Notes: generated by a model not told the origin, from the sequence alone. A stretch of 64,000 nt of DNA from an uncultured Desulfomonile sp. (GCA_903952205.1 CAJBEZ010000104.1:1-64000); one strand, 5' to 3'. Counted from the first letter of the stretch, positions 1-9,179 are shown. Translations and numbers: made by a program.

Positions 1-1917
1 ATCCTCGAATGACACGATCAGGGACCCCACCGGCCCGCCTTGATCAGCCAGTGGTCTTACCGTTAGTTTAACGCCACGTATACCACCATCTGTCTTGACC
101 GGAAGGTCGGGGTAGATCACCGGTTTCTTTTGAGCGGCGGCCGTTAAAATGGCTGTTCTCAGTTCCATCTGCAGCCCTTCACGCGCCATTTCCACAACAT
201 TGAGGTTCGCCCGGCCGGGGGCAGGACGCAGGAAGTTGCCGGTTTCGCCGTTGACAAAAAGAATGTCACCCTTTTCGTCGGTTATCACCGAGGGCGGGGC
301 GTAATGATGGAGCAGAGCCCTCTTGGCGAGTTCAGCGAAGTTGATGTCTTTGCCCTTCTTCAATGCCTCGTCCATACCTGTTGAGATGTGGTCACGGGTC
401 CAGGATAGATTTTCCGCCATAATTCTGCGGGCGGAATCCATCGATTGTTTCGCCATATAGAACTTCCATTTTCTGTTGACCGGCGCAAAGATGTCAGGCT
501 GATTCCCAATACTTTCCGAAGGGCTCAGGAACAGGAAAGCGCCGGGTTTTAACGCATAATGAAAGGTTGGGATAAGCCGGTTCTGAAGTGCGGGCTCAAG
601 GTATATGAGCAGGTTCCTGCAACTGAGAAGGTCAAGTTTGGTAAAAGGCGGGTCCTTGATCACATTCTGTATGGCAAAGACGATCATTTCACGGATTTCC
701 TTCTTCACCCGGTAACCCGACTCTTCCTTTATGAAAAATCTTCGTAATCTTTCAGGGGTAACATCTATGGAGATGTTGGGCGGATAGGATCCGGAACGTG
801 CTACGGCAATCGCGTCATCGTCAATGTCCGTGCTGTATATCTGGACCTTGAATTCCTGCTTTGTTTCATCCATGTATTCCCTGAAGGTTATGGCGATCGA
901 GTAGGCTTCTTCACCGGTGGCGCATCCTGCTACCCAGATCCTGAAGACATAATTCTCCGGTTTGTGGTCGAAGAGTTTAGGCAGGATTTCCGTTTTTAGA
1001 GTTGCAAAGGCTTCTGAGTCTCTGAAAAAGCTCGTTACGTTAATTAGAAGTTCCTTGAACAGCAGGCTCACTTCCTCAGCATGCTCCTGAAGGTAACGGG
1101 AATAAGAGGCGGTGTCGGTTATGCCATGAGCTATCATCCTGCGTTCTATGCGACGTCTGATAGTGTTTTGTTTATAGAGTGAAAAGTCATGGCCGGTTCG
1201 GGCTCTAAGGACTGACACGATCTTGTTGAGAGCGCTTGTAACAGGGGGTGAAGGGAGTTCCGGTTTTATCCCTTTTTCGAAGAGTGTCTTAACGTAGGTT
1301 GTCAACTGTTCGGGCATTTTTTCAACGGGCATAATATACGTCGACAGACCACTTTGCGCTGCGCTGCCGGGCATGCCGTCATATTTGGCGGTGGTGGGGT
1401 CCTGCACGAAAGATACGCCCCCTGCGCCGTGAATTGCCCTTAGCCCGAGCGTTCCGTCGCTTCCGCTGCCTGAGAGGATCACGCAGATCGCCCTTTCTCC
1501 CTGGTCTTCAGCAAGGGAGCGAAAGAATGAATCTATCAGCATCCGTTGTCCACGAGGGTTTTCTGGCAGACTTAGCTGTAGGACCCCATGAAATATCGTC
1601 ATGTCGCGATTAGGCGGGATCACGTAGACGTTGTTCGGCGCTAACGGCATCTGGTCCTTGGCCTCCATCACCGGCATCGTGGTGGTGCGCTGAAGGATCT
1701 CTGTCAGCATGCTCGCATGACCCGGATCAAGGTGGGGTATCAGCACAAAGGCCATTCCAGTGTCAGGCTGCGTATGACGAAAGAATTGTTCAAAGGCTTC
1801 CAGACCTCCGGCTGAAGCGCCTATACCGATTATCGGAAGGCTGATTTCCTGCTCGTCTTTCCCTTTTGAATCGGGGGACGCTTTAGACTTTTTATCGTCA
1901 ATCTTTTTGAGGGGCAT
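1..1917 (-). CDS. CheB-CheR-PAS fusion protein, 3' end outside window
   Basis: Fusion of a CheB-type methylesterase with a CheR-type protein-glutamate methyltransferase, followed by a PAS domain; such proteins adjust receptor methylation or act in related sensory pathways. The start ATG at 1917 has an AGGAG site six bases upstream. The CheB part carries GIGASAGG (active Ser near residue 35), IPHLDP (His) and LSGSGSDGTLG (Asp). The CheR part has the SAM-binding RIWVAGCATGEEAYS and LSCRNLLIYL. A PAS-like segment (AVITDEKGDILFVNGETGNFL) begins near residue 540. 639 codons are present and the frame is still open at base 1; members of this family often continue into more PAS and kinase domains. 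No receiver domain precedes CheB, as is usual for the fusion. No other chemotaxis gene is visible. Confidence 0.9.
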   Translation of the reverse strand, partial: MPLKKIDDKKSKASPDSKGKDEQEISLPIIGIGASAGGLEAFEQFFRHTQPDTGMAFVLIPHLDPGHASMLTEILQRTTTMPVMEAKDQMPLAPNNVYVIPPNRDMTIFHGVLQLSLPENPRGQRMLIDSFFRSLAEDQGERAICVILSGSGSDGTLGLRAIHGAGGVSFVQDPTTAKYDGMPGSAAQSGLSTYIMPVEKMPEQLTTYVKTLFEKGIKPELPSPPVTSALNKIVSVLRARTGHDFSLYKQNTIRRRIERRMIAHGITDTASYSRYLQEHAEEVSLLFKELLINVTSFFRDSEAFATLKTEILPKLFDHKPENYVFRIWVAGCATGEEAYSIAITFREYMDETKQEFKVQIYSTDIDDDAIAVARSGSYPPNISIDVTPERLRRFFIKEESGYRVKKEIREMIVFAIQNVIKDPPFTKLDLLSCRNLLIYLEPALQNRLIPTFHYALKPGAFLFLSPSESIGNQPDIFAPVNRKWKFYMAKQSMDSARRIMAENLSWTRDHISTGMDEALKKGKDINFAELAKRALLHHYAPPSVITDEKGDILFVNGETGNFLRPAPGRANLNVVEMAREGLQMELRTAILTAAAQKKPVIYPDLPVKTDGGIRGVKLTVRPLADQGGPVGSLIVSFED

Positions 1918-2423
1918 GATGTTCTCCTGGAGGAATGGGCTGACTTAAATGAGCAGATACGGCCCCCTGTTTTATACGGTTTAGGAGGAGGAAAAACGTT
2001 GGTTTGAGTGGTTGAAATGTGGACGTCGTTCCCGATTGACGGCTTACGTTTTTTCTGGCTCAGACAGTGGCTTTATATCGTGAAATTAAGCAGTAAGCTA
2101 AGCTAAGCTAAGCTAAGCTAAGCTATTTTAATTTATAGGGAATAAGTTAGCAACAGAATAATTAAGCCGATCTAAAATGTTTTTTTAAGGTATATAGCAG
2201 TTGGCGTTCTGTCAGGTGTGGTCTCCTTGAGATTCAGGAGAGATAAGACATTAATATCTCAACTTTCGCATTTGGTGATAAGTCAGGGCTGATGAGGGTA
2301 AGGGCCGGAAAACCAAATCAGGCTTACATTATCCAATCTTTTAATAAACCCGAATTTATCTATTTTAAAACAAAGTCTTCCGGCGCCTATTTGTGCTCAT
2401 AAAGGCTTAGAGGCTCCCCATAG
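1918..2423. other. Intergenic region between the CheB-CheR gene and catalase gene
   Basis: About 500 bases without a convincing gene. It lies upstream of the CheB-CheR start and downstream of the catalase stop, so it should contain the CheB-CheR promoter. It holds a perfect pentanucleotide tandem repeat (2094-2125) and, at 2222-2238, a short inverted repeat (TCTCC...GGAGA). No T-rich intrinsic terminator for the catalase gene was recognised. Confidence 0.6.
2094..2125. repeat. Tandem pentanucleotide repeat (TAAGC)6
   Basis: Six perfect copies of TAAGC run from 2094 to 2123, followed by a partial TA. Written in another phase the unit is AGCTA, which includes the palindrome AGCT. It sits about 180 bases upstream of the CheB-CheR start codon in non-coding DNA. 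Short tandem repeats of this type are prone to slipped-strand length change, which could alter promoter spacing; that effect is inference. Confidence 0.9.
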
Positions 2424-3869
2424 TTAATCCAGAGGTATGCCTAGAGCGTCGGCCACCCCTTTGCCGTATGCCGGGTCCGCCTTGAGGCAGTTTCCGATGT
2501 GGCGGATTTTGATCTCTTTAGGGGCGTCTCCCAAGGCACGGGCGGTGTTTCCGAACAGGGCTTTCCTCTGGTCGTCGCTCATCAGGCGAAACAGCTTCCC
2601 TGGCTGCGAGAAGTAGTCGTCGTCCGTGCGATGATTCCAGTGGTCCGCCGCGCCATCTAAAGCAAGGGGTGGTTCGGCGAATTCCGGCTGCTCGCTCCAT
2701 ACACCGTAACTGTTAGGCTGGTAACCGAGGGCGCTGCCATAATTGCCGTCTACCCGCATCGCCCCATCGCGGTGGTAGCTGTTGAATGGGCAGAGCGAAG
2801 CGTTGACCGGGATCAGGTGGTGGTTTACGCCCAGTCTGTATCGTTGTGCGTCGCCGTAGGAAAAAAGCCGCCCTTGAAGCATTTTGTCCGGTGAGAAACC
2901 TATACCTGGAACGATATTGGCCGGGTTGAAGGCCGCCTGCTCAACCTCCGCAAAATAGTTCTCAGGGTTTCTGTTCAATTCAAAGACGCCCACCTCAATC
3001 AGGGGATAATCCTTATGGAACCACACCTTGGTGAGGTCGAAAGGGTTGTAGGGGCAGGTGGCCGCATCCTTTTCCGGCATTACCTGAATGAACATTGTCC
3101 AACGGGGAAAGTCGCCACTCTCTATGCTTTCGTACAGGTCACGCTGATGGCTTTCCCTATCCTTGCCTACGATCGCCTCGGCCTCTTCATCGGTCAAGTT
3201 CTTGATACCTTGCTGGGTCTGGAAGTGAAACTTGACCCAGTATCGTTCATTCTTTGCGTTTATAAGACTGAATGTGTGGCTGCCGAAGCCGTGCATGTGC
3301 CGATACGAAAATGGGATGCCACGGTCACTCATAACCACGGTAATCTGGTGCAGCGCCTCCGGGAGCGACGTCCAGAAGTCCCAGTTGTTGCGTGCGCTGC
3401 GCATGTTGGTCCGAGGGTCTCTCTTGACGGCGTGGTTGAGATCGGGGAACTTGAGCGGATCACGCAGGAAAAATACCGGTGTGTTGTTCCCAACGAGGTC
3501 CCAGTTCCCTTCCTCGGTATAAAACTTGATCGCAAAGCCACGGATGTCACGTTCTGCGTCGGCCGCTCCACGTTCGCCGGCGACCGTGGAAAATCTTGCA
3601 AACAACTCTGTTTTCTTCCCGACTTCAGAGAAGACGCTAGCCCTAGTATAGCTGGTAATATCATGGGTGACAGTGAAGGTCCCGTAGGCGCCGGAACCTT
3701 TGGCGTGCATGCGGCGCTCAGGGATCACTTCCCGATCAAAATGGGCGAGCTTCTCCAGATACCAGACATCCTGCAACAATACCGGGCCTCGCGGTCCTGC
3801 CGTCATAGTGTTCTGATTGTCGGCGACCGGCGCTCCAGCGTTGTTGGTTAGTTTCTTATCGTCCGCCAT
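2424..3869 (-). CDS. katA: Monofunctional heme catalase (KatA type)
   Basis: Breaks down hydrogen peroxide to water and oxygen in the cytoplasm. The 481-residue length fits small-subunit heme catalases. Visible catalytic elements are the distal His near residue 55 ([12 protein letters not shown]), the distal Asn near 128 ([10 protein letters not shown]) and the proximal heme-ligand Tyr in [14 protein letters not shown]. No C-terminal flavodoxin-like domain is present, so it is not a large-subunit catalase. The start is supported by an AGGAGG site just upstream. It stands alone; a broken Fur/PerR-type fragment and a short inverted repeat lie directly upstream on the same strand. For a presumed anaerobe this is an oxygen-defence gene. 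Confidence 0.97.
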   Translation of the reverse strand: MADDKKLTNNAGAPVADNQNTMTAGPRGPVLLQDVWYLEKLAHFDREVIPERRMHAKGSGAYGTFTVTHDITSYTRASVFSEVGKKTELFARFSTVAGERGAADAERDIRGFAIKFYTEEGNWDLVGNNTPVFFLRDPLKFPDLNHAVKRDPRTNMRSARNNWDFWTSLPEALHQITVVMSDRGIPFSYRHMHGFGSHTFSLINAKNERYWVKFHFQTQQGIKNLTDEEAEAIVGKDRESHQRDLYESIESGDFPRWTMFIQVMPEKDAATCPYNPFDLTKVWFHKDYPLIEVGVFELNRNPENYFAEVEQAAFNPANIVPGIGFSPDKMLQGRLFSYGDAQRYRLGVNHHLIPVNASLCPFNSYHRDGAMRVDGNYGSALGYQPNSYGVWSEQPEFAEPPLALDGAADHWNHRTDDDYFSQPGKLFRLMSDDQRKALFGNTARALGDAPKEIKIRHIGNCLKADPAYGKGVADALGIPLD

Positions 3870-3903
3870 GTCAAACCTCCTTTGTATTGATAATCGTGGT
3901 TCG

Positions 3904-3920
3904 TTACCGTAAGACGGTAA
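3904..3920. promoter_or_regulatory. Inverted repeat upstream of catalase
   Basis: TTACCGT-AAG-ACGGTAA is a perfect seven-base inverted repeat with a three-base spacer, about 35 bases before the catalase ATG and just after the stop of the Fur-like fragment. It could be an operator or a short leader hairpin. It does not resemble the known PerR box, so the bound factor, if any, is unknown. Confidence 0.4.
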
Positions 3921-3926
3921 GTCATA

Positions 3927-4058
3927 CTAGGTAGTAACTATTCCTAACCGAAAAATTTCTAACCGCTGAGGAGTAATCTTGATACCTCTCTCCTTCCATA
4001 CTTTTCTGAAGAGTTCAAATTCGTCTTCAGGCGAACGATGCGATTGGCGCTGTGTCAA
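3927..4058 (-). pseudogene. Truncated Fur/PerR-family repressor fragment
   Basis: A short reading frame of 43 codons from a TTG at 4058 to a TAG at 3927. Its C-terminal half reads VWKERGIKITPQRLEIFR, which matches the first helices of Fur/PerR regulators, where the pattern G-x-(R/K)-x-T-x-Q-R is highly conserved. The frame then stops, so the rest of the winged helix and the whole metal-binding dimerisation domain are missing. The catalase ribosome-binding site follows some 40 bases later, so there is no room for the remainder. PerR-type repressors often sit beside and control catalase genes, so this is probably the residue of a catalase repressor removed by deletion. An AAGAGG sequence precedes the TTG, so a short peptide might still be made. 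Confidence 0.6.
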
Positions 4059-4423
4059 GTCTAAGCCTCTTATTTAGGAAATATTCTCTATATGTAATTG
4101 AGATGAAACATGACAAAAGAAACAATTAAGCCCAGAAAAATTGGGGGCTTCGGACAATCAAACAGGCCGGAGGATTTAGTTGGTCTGAGTTCCATAAACT
4201 AAGGATCGCTACTGAACAGGCCTCGAATCAAAATTGCCGTCAAACTCGGACAGGTCTTTATGGGTAAAATCGGCCCAAAGGTTCTATGTAAAAATGTTAC
4301 ACTCAAAATATGGCCATTCTACTTGAGAAATGTAGGCTATGGAACTTATTCACAACCTACACTTGACTCAATTTTACGTAATCGTTTCCGGCTGTTTTCT
4401 CTTATATCCGGGTAGTGCCGGCT
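4059..4423. other. Intergenic region between the Fur-like fragment and tatA
   Basis: About 365 bases with no supported gene. It would contain the promoter for the Fur-like fragment and catalase, reading leftwards. An AAGCCC/GGGCTT pair around 4128-4150 could form a weak hairpin but has no clear T tract. Nothing else was recognised. Confidence 0.4.
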
Positions 4424-4636
4424 TCAACTGGGTTCAACTGGTTTGCCCCCCGGTGACGGAATAGCAGTCGATTGGGTTTGAACCGGTTTAGAGGGTTCTT
4501 CTTGTTCAAGGCTTTTTTTAAGCGATTTTATGCCTTGTCCGACTCCGCCCATGATTTCCGGAATTCGTTTTGCTCCAAAAATCAAGAGCACAACAGCAAG
4601 GATTAGAATTAATTCTGTAGGTCCTGGAATGCCCAT
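4424..4636 (-). CDS. tatA: Twin-arginine translocase subunit TatA/E
   Basis: A 70-residue pore-forming component of the Tat pathway, which exports folded proteins across the inner membrane. It shows the family layout: a short periplasmic N-terminus with a Pro-Glu pair (GPTELILIL), one membrane helix, the FGAKRIPEI hinge with the conserved FG, an amphipathic helix (GVGQGIKSLKKSL) and a polar tail. The start ATG is preceded by AGGAG. tatB and tatC are not in the window, so this is a stand-alone tatA copy, which is common in deltaproteobacteria. Confidence 0.92.
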   Translation of the reverse strand: MGIPGPTELILILAVVLLIFGAKRIPEIMGGVGQGIKSLKKSLEQEEPSKPVQTQSTAIPSPGGKPVEPS

Positions 4637-4812
4637 TTGAAACTCCTATAAACGAGTATGACCTTCCGCAAGACAATTCTCAGCGGAACTCAACAATGTG
4701 GTCTTTTTTAATACGACTGGTCTGAGCAGCCTTGATCAACGATCTTACCGATTTATTATCGTAAGTCATTGGACACGCCGTGTCAAATGTACAGATCGGC
4801 CGTCAAAAATTG

Positions 4813-5883
4813 TCAGGTTTGTGTGTCTCTAGTTAGAGTTTGACGATCCCAGGAGTTTTTGTGATTTGCAGTTTCCTTGCGTTCATCACATGGGTCGACC
4901 TCGCAAAAAGAGCATTCGGTTTGCTTACAGGGATCGAGATGGATCAATATGTCAGACATTCCTCTAAAATGCTCAGAAAATAATGATTCCAAATCCTTTA
5001 CCTCACGATGACCATCCACTATCGACATGTCTACCGGAACGCAGAGATGGAAATCCACATGTACTCTCCTGCCCGACTGCCATACTCTCAGTTTATGAAT
5101 ATCAATCCAAATTTCCTTTTTATGAAGCTTCAGCAATTCGGTTATTTCATCGAGTAATTGCGGATCGGAGGCGTGCATGAGGCCTCCGAAAGCCCTCCGA
5201 ACAAGTCCTGTTCCCCAATAGACAATATTGAGGCCCGCTGCGCATGCGATTATTCCGTCGACTCTGTACCACCCAGTCCAGAAAACTAACCCCAATCCCA
5301 TGATTACCGCCACTGACGTGTAGACATCAGTCAATAGGTGTCTCCCGTCAGCTTCCAGAACAATGGATTTTGTTCGTCTACCGACACGGAGAAGGACTAA
5401 TCCAAGAACCAGGTTTCCAACCCCTGACATCATCAGGTAGAACATACCCTGTTGAAGGTTTGGCAGGGATACGGGATTTAACGCCTGTTTCATACCTTCA
5501 AAAAATATTCCCAGGGCCGCTATCAAAATTAGCGACCCTTCAAAACCCGCGGAAAAAAATTCAATTGATCCATGCCCATAGGGGTGGCTTTCATCCGCCG
5601 GTTTGGCGGAAATCAAAACACTCCCGAGGCCAAAAACACTCGCTACAACGTTTATGATTGATTCCAGAGCGTCTGACAAAAGTGCGGAAGACCCGGTGAT
5701 CCAGTAGCCATAAAATTTCATCCCCATCAGGATTACGCCTACGATCACCGCTGCAAGCATTACCCTGTAGTTGGATCTGAAGTCGTTTTCCTGAAGGGAA
5801 CTAATACGCGGGCCGTCAACTTGACTCTGATTGACATCAGATTTCGGCATGTCTTTAGTTCCGAAAGTTGCGCCTATGAACAT
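4813..5883 (-). CDS. Cation diffusion facilitator (CDF) family metal transporter
   Basis: A metal-proton antiporter of the inner membrane that exports Zn, Fe, Mn or similar divalent ions. The 356-residue protein has about six membrane helices and a cytoplasmic C-terminal domain. Metal-site residues expected for the family are visible in SALLSDALESI and HLLTDVYTSVAV, and the loop motif HPYGHGSIE is present. The C-terminal tail has an unusual cysteine cluster (CKQTECSFCEVDPCDE), which could bind metal. The specific metal cannot be deduced. It stands alone between tatA and an exporter operon on the same strand. Confidence 0.9.
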   Translation of the reverse strand: MFIGATFGTKDMPKSDVNQSQVDGPRISSLQENDFRSNYRVMLAAVIVGVILMGMKFYGYWITGSSALLSDALESIINVVASVFGLGSVLISAKPADESHPYGHGSIEFFSAGFEGSLILIAALGIFFEGMKQALNPVSLPNLQQGMFYLMMSGVGNLVLGLVLLRVGRRTKSIVLEADGRHLLTDVYTSVAVIMGLGLVFWTGWYRVDGIIACAAGLNIVYWGTGLVRRAFGGLMHASDPQLLDEITELLKLHKKEIWIDIHKLRVWQSGRRVHVDFHLCVPVDMSIVDGHREVKDLESLFSEHFRGMSDILIHLDPCKQTECSFCEVDPCDERKETANHKNSWDRQTLTRDTQT

Positions 5884-5907
5884 TTGATACCAATTCTGCT
5901 GTTGTCT

Positions 5908-6627
5908 TCAAACCGCCTTGAGAATATTACCGGAATTTTCGTCTTTTAACCGGCCGTCTTCCATCTCCAATATTCTGTCGAATATATCCAGGCTGCGATG
6001 ATCATGCGTGGTCACCAACACCGTTGTGCCATACTTGTGCGCAACATCGCGAAACAATTGCATTACCTGCCTGCCACGAACACTGTCAAGAGCTGCGGTG
6101 GGTTCATCGGCCAGAACGAGGCGAGGCCTGTTGGCTAACGCCCTGGCCACGGCCACTCTCTGTTGCTCGCCTCCTGAGAGCATGTGAGGCAGATTATCGG
6201 CCCTATGTCCGACATCGAGGCTTTCAAGAAGTTGCATAGCCCTGAGTTTTGCGCCCTTTCCTGAAATATCATTGATCTCCAGTGCAAGCTGAACATTTTC
6301 CACAGCGTTAAGAAAAGGGATCAGATTGGCTTTTTGCAGGACATAACCTATAAACCTGCGCCGATAGGACCGTAGGTTTACTTTAGGAATGGGCCCGTCT
6401 GTAATTAGATCTTCCCCTATGATGAGCTTACCAGATGTTGGCGAATTTACGAGCCCTACAATAGTTAGCAAGGTTGACTTTCCAGCGCCGCTTGGCCCAA
6501 GAAGAGCTACTACCTCACCATTTGACATGGTAAAAGAAACATCCTTCATTGCCACGACTTCCGCTTGTCCGCTCCCATAAATCTTGGATAGATTTATGGC
6601 TCGGATAGCCGGACTGTCTACAGTCAT
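5908..6627 (-). CDS. ABC exporter ATP-binding protein (DevA/LolD/MacB type)
   Basis: ATPase that powers the exporter formed with the two upstream genes. At 239 residues it is a single nucleotide-binding domain with Walker A (GPSGAGKSTL), the signature LSGGEQQRVAVARAL, Walker B plus Glu (LVLADEPTAALD) and the switch His (TTHDHR). Its start overlaps the end of the permease gene by four bases. Sequence type and gene order (fusion protein, permease, ATPase) match the DevBCA systems of cyanobacteria and MacAB-like exporters, which move glycolipids, peptides or drugs from the inner membrane to the outside. The cargo is unknown. Confidence 0.92.
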   Translation of the reverse strand: MTVDSPAIRAINLSKIYGSGQAEVVAMKDVSFTMSNGEVVALLGPSGAGKSTLLTIVGLVNSPTSGKLIIGEDLITDGPIPKVNLRSYRRRFIGYVLQKANLIPFLNAVENVQLALEINDISGKGAKLRAMQLLESLDVGHRADNLPHMLSGGEQQRVAVARALANRPRLVLADEPTAALDSVRGRQVMQLFRDVAHKYGTTVLVTTHDHRSLDIFDRILEMEDGRLKDENSGNILKAV

Positions 6628-7835
6628 GACAGGACCTCATTGGGCTCGACCTTCATGGCCTTCCATATACCCAACCCCGCCGACAACACTGAGATCAGCA
6701 ACACGATTGCGGCCAGGGATAAGAGATCGTCGTTATTGATTACTACTTTCCTGGGGAACATTGGGAACACCCATTTGCCGGCATAAAACGCAAACACAAA
6801 ACCCAGGAAACCAAGCAAAAGGGCCTGCTCGAGAATCAGGGCCAGAATCACCGTGTTTCTCGCTCCGATAAGCTTGAGCATCGCAATGTCATGGATCTTT
6901 TCAAGTGTCAGCGTATATAGTATGAGAGCCATGATGATGGCCGAAATGACAATCAACAGCGCTTTGAAAAGTCCAAGTTGTCTTCTGGCCCTGTCTACAA
7001 CCCCTCTAAGAAGAAGTTCGTCTTGTTCTCTTCTTGTGAAGGCCGTTACATCGGCCCAACCTGAAAGTTTCGCCACCACGGACTCAATGCTGGCGCCGGG
7101 CGCTAATCGAACCAAGACTGCGCTTACATAAGGATTTGGAAGGGCCGGTAACTTCGACGATGGTAATCCGGCCCTCTCCACGAGAGACGGTTGAGTCCAT
7201 CCTATGTCCTGTCTGGTGAGCCTTGATTGTCTCGCTTGTCTCTCAAGCCGAATGGCTTCTCCAGAGTAATCATACTGAATTTCAAGAGCGTCCAGAAGAC
7301 TAAAAAAGGCGAGTCCATCTCCACTCATGCTGGTCATTCCTTTTGTAATCCCTACAACTTTGTAATGGTTCTTGCCAAGTGGAACTTCGTCCCCGAGTTG
7401 TAACCCCAGAATCTGATCAGCGATCATTTCGAAATGCGCCGCCCCTAAATTACGACCCGCTACAACAGGAAGCCATTGCCCCTTATCTTCCGGCCAAGAA
7501 AGTCCCTGAACCTGCATTCGAAGAGGGTTATTGTTGTATTCCCGCTGTACGGCGAATGTGACGAAAGATCGGGCGCCGGCTATCCCTGATAAGGCCTGCA
7601 ACCTGTCTTCAATGTTTCTGGGAATCCTGGAGATTTCGGCGAATGGACCTCTTGTGCCATGTTGAACGATCCAGAGGTCGGCCCCTATGTTGTCTACCAG
7701 CAAAGTAGCTTCCTGTATCAACCCCTGGTATATTCCTCCCATTCCCATGACAACCATGAGAAGCATTCCAATACCTAATGCGGTAAGGGAAAATCTTGAC
7801 AGGTTATGACGGATATCTTTCAGAGCGAGATTCAT
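6624..7835 (-). CDS. ABC exporter permease (DevC/FtsX-MacB type)
   Basis: Membrane subunit of the three-gene exporter. The 403 residues have the MacB/FtsX layout: one N-terminal membrane helix after NLSRFSLTALGIGMLLMVVMG, a large periplasmic domain (roughly residues 45-275), and three C-terminal helices, the second preceded by IAMLKLIGARN. The start overlaps the fusion-protein gene by four bases and the end overlaps the ATPase gene by four bases, so the three are translationally coupled. It has a single FtsX domain, as in DevC, so it likely works as a homodimer. Confidence 0.9.
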   Translation of the reverse strand: MNLALKDIRHNLSRFSLTALGIGMLLMVVMGMGGIYQGLIQEATLLVDNIGADLWIVQHGTRGPFAEISRIPRNIEDRLQALSGIAGARSFVTFAVQREYNNNPLRMQVQGLSWPEDKGQWLPVVAGRNLGAAHFEMIADQILGLQLGDEVPLGKNHYKVVGITKGMTSMSGDGLAFFSLLDALEIQYDYSGEAIRLERQARQSRLTRQDIGWTQPSLVERAGLPSSKLPALPNPYVSAVLVRLAPGASIESVVAKLSGWADVTAFTRREQDELLLRGVVDRARRQLGLFKALLIVISAIIMALILYTLTLEKIHDIAMLKLIGARNTVILALILEQALLLGFLGFVFAFYAGKWVFPMFPRKVVINNDDLLSLAAIVLLISVLSAGLGIWKAMKVEPNEVLS

Positions 7836-8989
7836 CTACTGTAAACTCTCAGGCCGTCTGTCAACTGATATGGGTCAGGACCCGTAATTATGGAGTCGTT
7901 AAGTGAAAGTCCCTTCAGAATTTCAACCCTGTCAATGCCCCTTGATCCTAGAGAAACCTCTCTCCAATGAGCCCTTCCTTCATTGGCCAGGTAAACCCCG
8001 GGTGTGGTTTTCCTCCAAACAAGAGCTTGAAGCGGAATATTTATGACATCGTTTTTCCTTGCCGTCTCTATGTAAACTTCCGCCCTTTGCCCAACGGCCC
8101 AGTTTTGAGGCAGGCTTTCCAGGCCAACATCCACTTTGAACTCTCTGGTCTCCCTGTCCACCTCACGTCCGACACGCACTACCTTGCCGTTAAACGCCTG
8201 TTTAGTTTCGGACCGGAATATGACTCGAGCTTTTTGTCCCGCTTTAAGTCCAGCCATGGATGTTTCATCAATCCAGGCGGACACCCACATTTCTCTGGTT
8301 GACACCAAACGGAAAATAGTTGCGCCTGGGACCACTATGTCTCCTACATCACGGTCCCTTCTGACTATAAGGCCTGAAAACGGGCTGTAAATTCTCGTAT
8401 CACCAAGTCGAGCCTGTTGAAAACGAAGCCTCTCTTTGGCCGCCAGGACCTGACGGTCCGCTTCCCTGATAGCGGCGATAGAACGAGCAACGTCCGCTTC
8501 AGCTACTGCGAGGCCCTGAACCGTCTTATCCATAACTTCCTGAGAGATGCTTTTAGAAACCAACAATCCGGCATAACGATCATAATCTTTTTGCGCTTGA
8601 TCAAATATCGCCTTGGATCTTGCCTGGTCAGCCTTCACGCGTTCGACCGTGGCTTCGTCGGCGTTTACTATGGCCTCCTGAGTGCTGACCTCTCTGGCCA
8701 GGTCTGAATCGTCGAGTCGGGCTAAAAGCTGCCCGCTTTCGACCCAGTCGTTCTGATCAGCCAAAAGTTCAACTATCAAACCCTGAATCTTTGAACTCAC
8801 ACTTGTCTGGTAATGGGCTTCAAGAGTTCCTGTTCCCATAACTTCCTCTACAACCTCGCCGTTTAGCGCCACCGATGTTGATACCGGCACAGGTGAAAAC
8901 TTAACCTTGTAGATCACCAATGCGATCAAAATGATCAGGAGAATCCATTTCCAAATCTTTGATAGAATGCTCTTCAGGCTACTATCCAA
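7832..8989 (-). CDS. Periplasmic membrane-fusion protein (HlyD/DevB type)
   Basis: Adaptor that links the inner-membrane ABC exporter to an outer-membrane channel. The 385 residues start with one membrane helix (WKWILLIILIALVIY), then a biotinyl-lipoyl half, a coiled-coil hairpin (about residues 95-195, rich in Ala, Glu, Lys and Arg), the second lipoyl half (YSPFSGLIVRRDRDVGDIV) and a beta-barrel domain. It is the first gene of the exporter operon. No TolC-like gene is adjacent, so the outer-membrane partner must be encoded elsewhere. Confidence 0.9.
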   Translation of the reverse strand: MDSSLKSILSKIWKWILLIILIALVIYKVKFSPVPVSTSVALNGEVVEEVMGTGTLEAHYQTSVSSKIQGLIVELLADQNDWVESGQLLARLDDSDLAREVSTQEAIVNADEATVERVKADQARSKAIFDQAQKDYDRYAGLLVSKSISQEVMDKTVQGLAVAEADVARSIAAIREADRQVLAAKERLRFQQARLGDTRIYSPFSGLIVRRDRDVGDIVVPGATIFRLVSTREMWVSAWIDETSMAGLKAGQKARVIFRSETKQAFNGKVVRVGREVDRETREFKVDVGLESLPQNWAVGQRAEVYIETARKNDVINIPLQALVWRKTTPGVYLANEGRAHWREVSLGSRGIDRVEILKGLSLNDSIITGPDPYQLTDGLRVYSR

Positions 8990-9077
8990 TTATTTTCCCC
9001 TTTTGAAGCGACGTGGAGGACGGTTAAAAATATATACAATTGACGCAATTATTTCTCGCGATTAATCTAGTCGGATG

Positions 9078-9101
9078 ATACTCTCAATTGAGGAGTATAA
9101 T
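9078..9101. promoter_or_regulatory. Inverted repeat overlapping a possible -10 element
   Basis: In the 190-base divergent region between the exporter operon and the hybrid kinase, ATACTC (9078-9083) is mirrored by GAGTAT (9093-9098) around a perfect ten-base palindrome CTCAATTGAG (9083-9092). A perfect TATAAT (9096-9101) overlaps the right arm. This arrangement suits a repressor or activator site over a promoter for the kinase gene, but no good -35 is seen at the matching distance. The assignment is tentative. Confidence 0.35.
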
Positions 9102-9179
9102 CGAATAAAATAGCGCCACGCAAGGACACTTCATTTGATTATCCTGGATTGACGCTTCCATTACCAACGTCCCGGCGCC

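Noticed and set aside
3015-3851. 278-codon plus-strand open frame opposite the catalase gene
   Set aside because: It lies wholly antisense to a clear catalase gene, and its translation has no family features; it reflects codon bias of the true gene.
4128-4150. AAGCCC/GGGCTT hairpin in the catalase-tatA gap
   Set aside because: Short stem, no T tract, and not at the end of any gene that it could terminate.
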